From NCBI RefSeq assembly GCF_947489755.1, contig NZ_CANLFB010000025.1:1-58434 (forward strand): a DNA stretch of 58,434 nt. Reading direction: 5' to 3'. The stretch's first letter is position 1, and the number at the start of each line of letters is the position of its first letter. Below, piece after piece: positions 27,750-36,381 of the stretch. A model generated the notes under the pieces. That model was given only the letters and a program-made list of their open reading frames with translations, had not been told where the DNA came from and made no database searches. The DNA is from an uncultured Psychromonas sp. GTDB lineage: Bacteria; Pseudomonadota; Gammaproteobacteria; Enterobacterales; Psychromonadaceae. The translations under genes and the position numbers were made by a program.

Positions 27750-28152
27750 TCTTTATTAAAAGTAGGTGAAGATAATGTATAACCTGATAGAAACAAAATG
27801 ACTCATTTATCATGTTATGCATTTACCATCTGAATCTAAGACGCTATAAAAGTCTGTTTTATTAAACAACGAATATCAATATAAAAACCAATATGACTCA
27901 CGATCATCAATATCATTAATCGCTTCATATCAGTGCAATCATATAAACAATGCTAAATATCTTCTCTTTTACTTCCCTATTAGTACTTAATTAAATGTCT
28001 ATCTATCTCATCATCAGTTAAAATAACCCATTACTAAAATAGAATGTAAAAACTACTCTATGATGAACTAGTTAATGTTTAATCAATATTTTGGAGTATG
28101 TTAATAGTACATATCAGTCATGATATAAAAATACCAAAGGCAGTAAAATCAA
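27750..28152. other. Intergenic, no feature recognised
   Basis: A 400-base AT-rich spacer between MipA and YlqF. No hairpin with a T-run, ORF or promoter pair could be supported. Confidence 0.4.
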
Positions 28153-29094
28153 ATGAGTAAAGCGAATATCCAGTGGTTTCCTGGGCACATGCACAAAGCA
28201 CACAAACAAATTCAAGAAGTCCTTCCGCAAGTTGATATTATTATTGAAGTTGTTGATGCTCGTATCCCTTACAGCAGTGAAAACCCACTGATTGCAGCTA
28301 TTCGTCAAAAAACACCTTGTATTAAAGTATTAAACAAAGCTGATCTTGCTGATCCTGAGATCACTGCGAGATGGATTGAGTATTTAGAGCAAGACCAAGA
28401 TATCAAAGCGATTGCCATCACCACCAGTAAACCAGAGCAAGTACATCAAATCACTAAACTTTGTGAGCAGTTATTACCACACCGTTTAGGTCAAGATAAA
28501 CAAATTCGTGCGATGATCATGGGTATTCCAAATGTTGGTAAATCAACCATCATTAATATTTTAGCGGATCGTATTATTGCTAAAACAGGCAATGAACCAG
28601 CAGTAACCAAAAATCAACAACGTATTCGTCTTCCAAGTGGCATCATGCTATCTGATACGCCTGGATTTTTATGGCCTAAAATTGAAAATGCTAACTCCGG
28701 TTATCGTTTAGCAGTAACAGGTGCGATTAAAGATACGGCTATTGAATATGAAGATATCGCTTATTATGCTGCTGAATATTTAATCAAACATTATTTACCA
28801 CGTTTACAAGCACGTTATGATTTTGAAGAAACACCACAATCAGACCATGAATTAATGGAATTGATTGCGAAACGTCGTGGCGCATTACGTGCTGGTGGCC
28901 ATTTTGATATTTATAAAGTATCAACTATTCTGCTCAATGAATTACGTTCAGGTGCATTAGGCCCGTTAAGTATTGAAATACCAGAAATGGTTGCAGTTGA
29001 AAAACTTGAAGTGGCTGAAATCATGAAAAATAAATTAGCCAAAAAGATTGAAGTCAAAGCTGCAAGAAGAAAAAGATACAAGAAAAACAGGTAA
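28153..29094 (+). CDS. ylqF: Circularly permuted ribosome-biogenesis GTPase YlqF/RbgA
   Basis: GTPase acting in assembly of the large ribosomal subunit. The G-motifs are in the permuted order that defines the family: G4 N61-K-A-D64 first, then G1 GIPNVGKST near residue 123, then G3 DTPG near residue 167. The N-terminus FPGHMHKA is the usual one for RbgA. The C-terminal 80 residues form the helical RNA-binding region and end in a very basic tail (KAARRKRYKKNR). Length 313 is somewhat longer than Bacillus RbgA. Single gene followed by a strong terminator. Confidence 0.93.
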   Translation: MSKANIQWFPGHMHKAHKQIQEVLPQVDIIIEVVDARIPYSSENPLIAAIRQKTPCIKVLNKADLADPEITARWIEYLEQDQDIKAIAITTSKPEQVHQITKLCEQLLPHRLGQDKQIRAMIMGIPNVGKSTIINILADRIIAKTGNEPAVTKNQQRIRLPSGIMLSDTPGFLWPKIENANSGYRLAVTGAIKDTAIEYEDIAYYAAEYLIKHYLPRLQARYDFEETPQSDHELMELIAKRRGALRAGGHFDIYKVSTILLNELRSGALGPLSIEIPEMVAVEKLEVAEIMKNKLAKKIEVKAARRKRYKKNR

Positions 29095-29145
29095 ATAGGC
29101 CTAGTTTATTAAATTTAACTTAATAAGAACTATTCTACTTACACG

Positions 29146-29184
29146 AAAAAGAGTCACTCATTGAATTGAATGACTCTTTTTTAT
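29146..29184 (+). terminator. Intrinsic terminator of ylqF
   Basis: AAAAAGAGTCA and TGACTCTTTTTT form the stem around a short imperfect loop region, 52 bases after the stop. A-rich and T-rich flanks would also serve the opposite strand. Confidence 0.82.
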
Positions 29185-29218
29185 TTCTACTGGCCTTTTA
29201 ATTATTCCTCACTAGCTT

Positions 29219-29912
29219 TTAAACATCGCTTCGCCATACAAATGAACTTGATTGTTTACCCATAATAGTGACATGCTCATCACAAGCCCTCTCAGCTAAG
29301 CCATAACAATGATTTAACGGCAACAAGTATTCTTCTCGTGGATGAAAATAGCGTGCATGTAGTGCTTTCTACCATTCAGTTAGTCGTTGATAACGTTCAC
29401 TTTCTAATAAGCCTTTATCAGTTAAATTCGTCTTTAATTAATCATCAAATTGTCGATTTTTAAGTTGATCGCCTTTAAATACTTTCATATTGTGGAAAGA
29501 AAAACCTAAGGCCATCACTAATAAGTTTTCATAATCAAGTGATTGTAGGACGTAACCAATCGTTAAATGCTGCTTGGCATCGAGGTGATGAACTAATGAA
29601 AGTTGGATGCTTGAAATATCGGCATCTGGATACATTAATGTTAAAGGTACATACAAGCCATGATCATAACCTCGGTAATAATCCATTATTACTGGGAACT
29701 CCGCTTCTTTTAAGGCTTGTTGAATTTGTTCAGCAAGCACAGGTTCAGCAGCACTGATAAACTAACCCAGGAAAACCATCATAATCATAAATCATCTTTG
29801 GCTTTGCATTAGCTGTCATGTGTACTTCTTTTTCTTCTCAATGAGCACTTATCGCCAGAATAGCACTGGATTAAGGCAATGTAGCCGCTAATGATTTTAA
29901 ATAACGGCTCAT
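29219..29912 (-). pseudogene. Decayed YgiD-like 4,5-DOPA extradiol dioxygenase (LigB family)
   Basis: Conceptual translation of the minus strand recovers most of a class III extradiol ring-cleaving dioxygenase: AILAISAH-(W), MIYDYDGFP, RGYDHGLYVPLTLMYPDADI, IQLSLV, a SFHNM stretch and C-terminal HPREEYLLPL. Several lesions break it. There is TAA at 29871-29873, TGA replacing the tryptophan codon at 29838-29840, a frameshift near 29760, TAA at 29438-29440 and TAG at 29369-29371. The first roughly 30 codons with the HGxP metal-ligand segment are not found upstream. The longest uninterrupted part (29438-29740, 100 codons) is a fragment, not a gene. Family members open catechol-type rings or DOPA, and this copy cannot be functional. 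Confidence 0.85.
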
Positions 29913-30045
29913 ATCTCGATGTGCAGCATGTTACTAATATCGAATCCTTAATACGAAATGAAAAAACGACTAAATAGTTTTAAAAAGATCATTATCACTA
30001 GCTCATAGTAATAACGATCAAAACAGAACGATAAGATGAACTAAG

Positions 30046-30495
30046 TTAATTATTCAATTTTTTGCTTAAAACATTATCTAAACTAAAACTACCGCCACCT
30101 TGTACTGCTAATACAATCAATGCGACTAATAGCGTTAATGCATATTCGTAACCATTATTAGCCATAAATAAGCCATTGCTTATATGTACTGAGAGTATCG
30201 CCACTACCATAGTAAACGCTGCGACTACTGCCGCTGGACGTGTTAATAAGCCTAACAATAATGCTAAACCACCAAAGAATTCTGCACTACCCGCGAGTAA
30301 AGCCATTAAATATCCCGGAGTCATACCGATGCTAGCCATCCACTGTCCAGTACCTTCTAAACCGTAACCACCAAACCAAGAAAATAATTTTTGAGCGCCA
30401 TGGGCAGCTAAAATTAAACCAATCGGCGCACGAAGAATGAATGAAGCGACACCTGCTTTTGATGACAGTAGTTTGTTTAATAATGGTGAGTTCAT
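30046..30495 (-). CDS. DoxX-family membrane protein
   Basis: DoxX/YphA-type integral membrane protein, 149 residues, four helices. Family features are the first-helix RAPIGLILAAHGAQKLFSWFGGYG stretch (residues about 22-45) and LLAGSAEFFGGLALLLGLLTRPAA in the middle. The start follows AAGGAAC. It is divergent from a LysR regulator 217 bases away. Such pairs are common, with the regulator controlling the DoxX gene in response to oxidative or electrophile stress. The biochemical role of most DoxX proteins is unclear. Confidence 0.88.
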   Translation of the reverse strand: MNSPLLNKLLSSKAGVASFILRAPIGLILAAHGAQKLFSWFGGYGLEGTGQWMASIGMTPGYLMALLAGSAEFFGGLALLLGLLTRPAAVVAAFTMVVAILSVHISNGLFMANNGYEYALTLLVALIVLAVQGGGSFSLDNVLSKKLNN

Positions 30496-30560
30496 AGGTT
30501 GTTCCTTTATAAAATAGTCATTAATAGTATTGCCCCTACTTATTGGGATGCAGATACTTT

Positions 30561-30625
30561 ACTATCAACAATATAAAAGAGTAATATTAAAAATATAGAA
30601 TAATTAACAACAGTATGTTGATAGT
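30561..30625. promoter_or_regulatory. Inverted repeat in the DoxX-LysR intergenic region
   Basis: ACTATCAACA at 30561-30570 and its exact reverse complement at 30616-30625 lie between the divergent genes, 45 bases apart. The arms could be two half-sites bound by the LysR protein. The spacing spans roughly five helix turns, which would allow looping or bending. Confidence 0.45.
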
Positions 30626-30712
30626 TTACTTTCAATAATCGTTTTTAATAAAAACCTTTTAATGAAGGTGTTAGTGAATAGCCATAACAGTTAATACAGA
30701 ATAGAGGTAATA

Positions 30713-31612
30713 ATGGATAGAATTGATGCAATGCGTGCCTTTGTCGCTGTCGTCATTGAAGGTAGCTTTAGTAATGCAGCCTCTTCCCTGCAATTGTCAC
30801 CTCAACTGGTGAGTAAATATGTATCGAAATTAGAAGAGCAACTTGATGTGCGATTGTTACACCGTACAACACGTAAAGTCAGTTTGACTGAAGCGGGAAC
30901 GCATTATTATCAGCATGCCCAACAAATATTATTGAGTATTGATGAAATGGACTCACAACTTGGAGGTTTGCAACAAAACCCCAAAGGAACTTTACGCATT
31001 AGCGCACCCGTTTCATTTGCATTAAAGCACATGGCTCAGTTAGTAGCAGAGTTCCAGTTGCGTTATCCGTTAGTTAATGTAGATCTACAACTCAATGACC
31101 GAAAAGTTGATATTGTGGATGAAGGGTTTGATATAGCGATTCGTATTGGTCAACTTAAAAGCTCATCATTAATTGCTAAACATATTGCACCAATTCGCAT
31201 TATTTTATGTGCTTCCCCAGATTACCTTAAGAAATACGGCACACCTATTAAACCTGAAGATCTTAAAACACATCGTTACTTACACTATAGTTACATGGAA
31301 ATAGATGGTAAGGATGAAGTCTTTCGATGGTTAAGAACACAAAACACAAGTAGTACATTGCGCAGCAATAATGGAGATATCTTAGTTGAAGCAGCAATTG
31401 CTGGTGCAGGTATCGTATTACAACCCACTTTTATTGCCAGTAATGCATTACAAAGTGGAGCACTAGTTCAGGTATTACCTGACTTTGAACTTGATCCAAT
31501 CGGTTTATATGCAGTGTATGCCAACAGAAAATTATTACCCAATAAAGTCAGATGTTTTATTGATTTCATTGAAGGATATTACGGTTCACCGCCCTATTGG
31601 GATAAGGCCTAA
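30713..31612 (+). CDS. LysR-family transcriptional regulator
   Basis: LysR-type regulator of 299 residues. The winged helix-turn-helix occupies about residues 1-60 (MDRIDAMRAFVAVVIEGSFS...LLHRTTRKVSLTEAG), followed by the linker helix and the periplasmic-binding-like effector domain with two lobes. It belongs to the subgroup close to DsdC/PecT-like and YafC-like regulators that often sit opposite DoxX, quinone reductase or efflux genes. The ATG follows AGAGG at five bases. Its likely target is the divergent DoxX gene and its own promoter. No effector can be read from the sequence. Confidence 0.9.
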   Translation: MDRIDAMRAFVAVVIEGSFSNAASSLQLSPQLVSKYVSKLEEQLDVRLLHRTTRKVSLTEAGTHYYQHAQQILLSIDEMDSQLGGLQQNPKGTLRISAPVSFALKHMAQLVAEFQLRYPLVNVDLQLNDRKVDIVDEGFDIAIRIGQLKSSSLIAKHIAPIRIILCASPDYLKKYGTPIKPEDLKTHRYLHYSYMEIDGKDEVFRWLRTQNTSSTLRSNNGDILVEAAIAGAGIVLQPTFIASNALQSGALVQVLPDFELDPIGLYAVYANRKLLPNKVRCFIDFIEGYYGSPPYWDKA

Positions 31613-32342
31613 AGGGTAAGAGATAAGCAATAAAAAAATAGCGACTTAGTAACGAGTTGCTAGTGATAAGCACTGATAGTGATATAAGAAATATCGATGA
31701 ATATTAGCTATTTTATGAAAATATTCCCTGTTTTAACTTAAAGCTTAAATAACTACAATTCATTAAATCACTTCAATAAACATACTGTTTCAATATGTCT
31801 AATTTATTTAAAAGTCATTTTATTCAATAACTTAATTGAGTAATATAAATGGGTTTATTAACAACCCTTATTTTTAACGAGAATACAAAAATCGATTTAG
31901 CCTCATTAAAAACCAAAGTTGTACAAGCGCTAGAATCTCACCCGTTTAAGTAAACAAAAGTATCTTTAAATTAGCATTTAAATTGTAATAATTAACCTCA
32001 TCATCAGCCGCTCTCCTCTGTATATATGACGATACTGTTTCAATATCAATTTGAGGTGTTGAATAACATACAGTGGTAAAAATACAGTTAACAGTATTAA
32101 ATAGTTTTTCATCAGTTTCTATGAAAGCGACCAGCCACTCTACATTAGTAAGTAATGCGATTAAAACGGTAGATCATTTAATCAATTGATAATGTTCATA
32201 TAAAAATCGTACTTATTAATAAAATAAAATTTCATCCAATCTCTAGTTTGCACATTTTTTACTCATTTTAACGTTAGATTAAAAGTCTTAACGCTATATT
32301 TTCGCCTGTCATCAATAAACGGCTATAAAAGGAACCCATATC
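31613..32342. other. Intergenic region with short direct repeats
   Basis: A 730-base AT-rich spacer. A 15-base sequence (ATACTGTTTCAATAT) occurs at 31782-31796 and again at 32032-32046. A 34-codon frame at 31849-31953 lacks a ribosome site and is not accepted as a gene, though it could be a gene remnant. Confidence 0.4.
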
Positions 32343-33836
32343 ATGTTTAATCGGCACACTACTCAAAGAGCGAATCAAAATATTAGCCACGGCATAAAGA
32401 TCATATTAATTGTACTTTCTCTATTATCTGTTTTTGGCTGTACTGAATCAGATGATTCAGATACAACCACCACTAGCTCAAGCTCAACAGACGAGTCAGA
32501 TATTGTTTACAGTGAACTTGAGAATACCGATGATTGGTCAGAATCAACACATGAAAAACTAACGACAGATGAAATTATTGACAATCTAGATGTTATTTTC
32601 GATACCTCAACAGTACAGAAAATTCGTATTGTTATCGAGTCTGAAAACTGGACTGTCATGAATGACGATCTTGATGATCTAACTACTGAACTGAATGGTT
32701 CAACGGATTTTAGTTCGCTTGATAATCCAATCTTTGTTCCATCAGAGTTTTTTTACTATTCGGAAGAAGATGGTACATGGACAGAATGGTACAAAGTCGG
32801 TATCAGGTTTAAAGGTAATTCAAGTCTTTATAACGCCAATAGCAGCAAATTACCGTTTAAGTTAGATTTTGATGAGTTTGAAGATGAATACCCTGAAATA
32901 GATAATCAACGTTTTTATGGGTTTAAGCAACTCAACTTAAAAAATAACTATGACGACGAGTCAGAAATGCATGAAGTGGTTGCGAATGAATTATTTCGAG
33001 ATTTTGGTTTAGTCAGTGCGCATTCAAGTTTTTACGCTCTTTATATAAATGTAGATGGTAGTGGCGATGAAGAGAATGATATTTATTATGGGTTGTATAC
33101 CTTAGTTGAAGAAGTGGATGATACCGTAATAGAAACACAATATTACGATAACGATGATGGTAACTTATATAAACCAGAAGACGACGCAGCGACTTTTTCC
33201 AGTGGTACCTACGATGAAGATGAGTATGGTTTAAAAACAGATGATGACGAAACATATACTGATATCACAGAGTTATATGACGTTATAAATGACTCCACAC
33301 GTACCAGCAGTGATGACGCAGATTGGCAAGCAGACCTAGAAGCTATATTTGATGTTGATACATTTTTAAAATGGCTTGCTGCAAATAGCGTGATGCAAAA
33401 CTGGGATACCTATGGCGTTATGCCACATAACTTCTTTTTATATAACAACCCAGAAACCGGGGCATTTGAATGGATCCCTTGGGATAATAACGAAGCATTA
33501 GTTGATAATGAAAAAGCCTTATCATTGACTATGTCATCTTTAGATGCTGATGAGTGGCCTTTAATTGGATATATTCTCGACCAAACAGAATATCAAACAC
33601 AATATGAAACTTATATCGAAGAATTTGCTAAAGGTTATTTTAATGAGAGTAGCTCAACCGAATACAATTTAAATGATGAATTTACTGAATACCAAACCTT
33701 GATAGAGGATTATGTAGAAAGTGAAGGCAGCGATTATACATTTACATCAGAAAGTGAATTTTCAGATGCTGTAGATGAGCTAATTGAGCATACAGCTGAT
33801 CGATATGACTCAGCTCAACGATATATCGGCTGGTAA
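32343..33836 (+). CDS. CotH kinase-family lipoprotein
   Basis: CotH-type protein kinase-like protein exported as a lipoprotein, 497 residues. The lipobox is VFGC with C33 as the acylated residue, after a basic leader and hydrophobic helix. A serine/threonine-rich acidic linker follows (DSDTTTTSSSSTDESD). The CotH core includes KLPFKLDFDEFED, YGFKQLNLKNNYDD, a GLYTLVEEVDD strand, GNLYKPED, and IPWDNNEA in the C-terminal lobe. In Bacillus, CotH phosphorylates spore coat proteins. Marine bacterial homologues are surface proteins without known targets. The protein is strikingly acidic. Single gene with a long hairpin downstream. Confidence 0.87.
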   Translation: MFNRHTTQRANQNISHGIKIILIVLSLLSVFGCTESDDSDTTTTSSSSTDESDIVYSELENTDDWSESTHEKLTTDEIIDNLDVIFDTSTVQKIRIVIESENWTVMNDDLDDLTTELNGSTDFSSLDNPIFVPSEFFYYSEEDGTWTEWYKVGIRFKGNSSLYNANSSKLPFKLDFDEFEDEYPEIDNQRFYGFKQLNLKNNYDDESEMHEVVANELFRDFGLVSAHSSFYALYINVDGSGDEENDIYYGLYTLVEEVDDTVIETQYYDNDDGNLYKPEDDAATFSSGTYDEDEYGLKTDDDETYTDITELYDVINDSTRTSSDDADWQADLEAIFDVDTFLKWLAANSVMQNWDTYGVMPHNFFLYNNPETGAFEWIPWDNNEALVDNEKALSLTMSSLDADEWPLIGYILDQTEYQTQYETYIEEFAKGYFNESSSTEYNLNDEFTEYQTLIEDYVESEGSDYTFTSESEFSDAVDELIEHTADRYDSAQRYIGW

Positions 33837-33842
33837 AATAAC

Positions 33843-33886
33843 ATAGTAGTATTAGCGTCGGATTTATCCTGCGCTAATACTACTAT
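33843..33886. terminator. Hairpin after the CotH gene
   Basis: A perfect 15-bp stem (ATAGTAGTATTAGCG) with a 14-base loop starts seven bases after the stop. It has no T-run, but its position suggests transcript ending or stabilisation. Confidence 0.55.
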
Positions 33887-34251
33887 CAATACACTTCCAA
33901 CAATCGCCTTAATTAAGTTCAACATTACAAATTAGTGGTTCCCCATCAAGTTATATGCCTGCTACACAAATAAATACCACTAACTTCATAAATAATACGA
34001 TAAATAATATAAACCTCTATGTCGCTTTAAATAAGGCTTAGATTCAAACAATAAAGCGTATTAGATAAAAATATTCATAAGTGCTGAAGAATGTAGAGGG
34101 ACGTAGAGAAGTATTAGAAAATTAATGAGCAAAAATAAATAACTTTAGTTCCGGATAAGTAAAGCGATACAACACGGACTATCAAACAACATAACTAATT
34201 GATTTTAAATTAAATAACGTTTTCATTAATCAGAATAGAAGACAAATAATA

Positions 34252-34293
34252 AAACTACCTTTTAAAGCAAAAAGCATTGCCAAAAGGTAGTTT
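34252..34293. terminator. Hairpin in the CotH-rhomboid gap
   Basis: AAACTACCTTTT and its exact complement flank an 18-base loop. It lies about 105 bases beyond the minus-strand rhomboid stop and may end that transcript. Confidence 0.5.
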
Positions 34294-34334
34294 AATCATT
34301 CGTTCATATCATTGTGATACTTTTAATCACTATT

Positions 34335-34407
34335 ATAAATAAATTTAACGTTTATCAATATTTAATCCAAGTGAGTAATAATCAGCAATAAATAAATTTA
34401 ACGTTTA
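34335..34407. repeat. 20-base direct repeat at the rhomboid 3' end
   Basis: ATAAATAAATTTAACGTTTA is present at 34335-34354 and 34388-34407. The second copy contains the last codons and stop of the rhomboid gene, so the first copy is a duplicated coding end lying in the trailer. Confidence 0.8.
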
Positions 34408-35486
34408 ACTTTAACTTCAGGACTATTGAGGATTGCTAATAATGGATTGCTAGCAAATACTTGTTTTTTAAATAATAAACCAATGACAAGACCTGCAATA
34501 AACCCACCAATATGAGCCCAGTAAGCAACACCACCGCCACTTTCATCAGCAAAATAAAGGCCAACAACATTAATAGCTAACCAAATAGCAAAGAAAACTA
34601 ACGGGCTCACTTTCTTCTGATAGATAACAATCATGAATGTCAGGCTAGCATGCCTAAACCACAGTAAGTACATTCCAAATAAACCAGCAATAGCACCACT
34701 TGCCCCTACCATTGGAACAAATGAATCAGGTTCAGCAAGAATCTGCGCAGCGGCAGCAGCAAGACCGCAAAGCGTGTAATATAAAATAAACTTACCACGA
34801 CCTAATATATCTTCAAGGTTGTCACCGATAATATACAAGAAGTACATATTACCAATCAAATGCATCACGCCACCGTGCATATACATATGTGTTAAGAGAG
34901 TCCATAACTGATGCCCATGACTTACTTGATCAGAATGTAATGCAAAATTATTATAAGCAAAAGACTCATCAACCAACCCGATCGAATAACTAATAAAAAT
35001 CAATAAATTTAATAACAATAGAGAATACGTAGCCCACGGAGTCGTTTTAGGTTTGAGGTTATATTCTACTGGCATTTGAGATAAAAGTTGAAATAACCAT
35101 GTACGTTTATGAATAGGTTTATCTAATTCCAATAATGCTTTAGCAATAACCGGAGATTGGGTGACTTTTTCAAGTTCATCATGATCAAGCCAGACACCAA
35201 AACAACTAGAGCAAGTATCAACCTCAACCTCAAAACCCGACATTAAATGATAACGCGTTAACCCTTGATCACAAACATGACAATGGCGCTTTGATTCGCC
35301 AAGTTTATCCCCTAACCTTTCTTCTAAATAGACTTGGTCATTATCATTATCTGCAATTGATAATGCGCCGTCTAATTCGCCCAGCTCAAGCCATATCCCA
35401 TGACACTCATCGCATTTATCAACTTCTTGTTGGTGAAATTCATGCTTCCCCATTGAACTACTCGCGCAGTTTGGACAATTTTTCAT
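34398..35486 (-). CDS. Rhomboid intramembrane serine protease with N-terminal zinc ribbons
   Basis: A fusion of two TFIIB-type zinc ribbons and a rhomboid protease, 362 residues. The zinc ribbons are CPNC...CDECHGIWLE (about residues 4-32) and CHVC...CSSCFGVWLD (about 70-103). The membrane domain of about six to seven helices carries the family HLIGNMYFLYIIGD segment, the catalytic serine in VGASGAIAGLFG, and the catalytic histidine in YWAHIGGFIAG. I start at the ATG at 35486, preceded by AAGGAAAG. The longer frame overlaps the upstream gene. It follows an uncharacterised membrane protein by 22 bases, so the two are co-transcribed. The cytoplasmic zinc ribbons might recruit substrates, but this is unproven. 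Confidence 0.9.
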   Translation of the reverse strand: MKNCPNCASSSMGKHEFHQQEVDKCDECHGIWLELGELDGALSIADNDNDQVYLEERLGDKLGESKRHCHVCDQGLTRYHLMSGFEVEVDTCSSCFGVWLDHDELEKVTQSPVIAKALLELDKPIHKRTWLFQLLSQMPVEYNLKPKTTPWATYSLLLLNLLIFISYSIGLVDESFAYNNFALHSDQVSHGHQLWTLLTHMYMHGGVMHLIGNMYFLYIIGDNLEDILGRGKFILYYTLCGLAAAAAQILAEPDSFVPMVGASGAIAGLFGMYLLWFRHASLTFMIVIYQKKVSPLVFFAIWLAINVVGLYFADESGGGVAYWAHIGGFIAGLVIGLLFKKQVFASNPLLAILNSPEVKVKR

Positions 35487-35508
35487 TGTTATCTTTCCTT
35501 GATAAGTT

Positions 35509-36135
35509 CTATAGCGGGTTAACATCAATGCCTGCTTCAGTAAGCTCATGATGAAGCTTGGTATAATTGTTAATAAGCTCTTCTAGCGCACCATCTTTCG
35601 TTTTTTGATTAAGCGCTACAAGCAAATCGGCTCCATATTTAGCACCAAATTGACGATTCTCAATTTTTTTAATAATTAATGCTGTTTCAGAGTTATAACG
35701 ACGTATTGCCGAGAGGATTTGACTTGGTGTTTCTAATGCATTAGGCGAGAACTTCATGTTATCCCATACAAAAGAATCAATCATAGGATGATATGCTTTA
35801 ATATCGTAAGGCGATTTATCTTTGAGTAATTTAGCATAACCATCAAGTGTAATAACATTATCCCCAAGTTCATCGGCTAACGCATGTTGTAGATAGAAGT
35901 TCTTTTCTTTGCTGTTTAAATTTTCAAATAAAAGCGCTTGAGACAAACCTTCTTGTGCAGCTAAATAGACACCCGCGACCGTCGCAATCACTAAAAATAT
36001 TTGTCCGACCCAAAAGCCACTTTTAATTAAATCAGAGTTATCAAATCGTATGGCTTGACGCTGTTTCTTATTGTCTTGTTCAGGAGGCTCGGCTTGGTTT
36101 GACGTTTCATCTATTTCTGGGGGTTCAGCTTGCAT
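35509..36135 (-). CDS. Uncharacterised single-pass membrane protein, operon partner of the rhomboid
   Basis: A 208-residue protein with an acidic, proline-rich N-terminus (EPPEIDETSNQAEPPEQD), one membrane helix near residues 41-60 (FWVGQIFLVIATVAGVYLAA) and a helical C-terminal domain of about 145 residues. I do not recognise the family. It lies directly upstream of the zinc-ribbon rhomboid gene with a 22-base gap, so it could be a substrate, adaptor or assembly factor for that protease. No clear SD precedes the ATG. Confidence 0.7.
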   Translation of the reverse strand: MQAEPPEIDETSNQAEPPEQDNKKQRQAIRFDNSDLIKSGFWVGQIFLVIATVAGVYLAAQEGLSQALLFENLNSKEKNFYLQHALADELGDNVITLDGYAKLLKDKSPYDIKAYHPMIDSFVWDNMKFSPNALETPSQILSAIRRYNSETALIIKKIENRQFGAKYGADLLVALNQKTKDGALEELINNYTKLHHELTEAGIDVNPL

Positions 36136-36300
36136 AATCTCTATCTTCCATTGTCATTTTTGGATGATAATATCACAATTTTATATTTTTTTTACAATTA
36201 AACCTGAAATGAAAATACTTTTATATGCTGTAAAGTATTTAAAAATAAGAACTTTCGTATTAACAAAGGAGATTTGGAATATATTTAAAATTCAAAATAT

Positions 36301-36357
36301 AAAATTTAAGGTTCAGTCAACATTCTTTTAAAGAATGTTAACTAAACCTTAAATTTT
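36301..36357 (-). terminator. Long hairpin after the metallophosphoesterase gene
   Basis: Two arms of about 26 bases pair with only two mismatches around a tight TTTAA loop and are bordered by A and T runs. It lies 25 bases after the minus-strand stop. It is unusually long for a simple terminator. Confidence 0.75.
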
Positions 36358-36381
36358 TAATCATGTATATGACCCACTCCC

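Noticed and set aside
29539-29757. 72-codon plus-strand frame inside the dioxygenase relic
   Set aside because: It is the antisense shadow of the decayed YgiD-like gene.
31849-31953. 34-codon plus-strand frame (starting MGLLTTLIF)
   Set aside because: No ribosome site, no promoter and no terminator nearby, unlike the similar-sized gene at 26611. Too weak to call.
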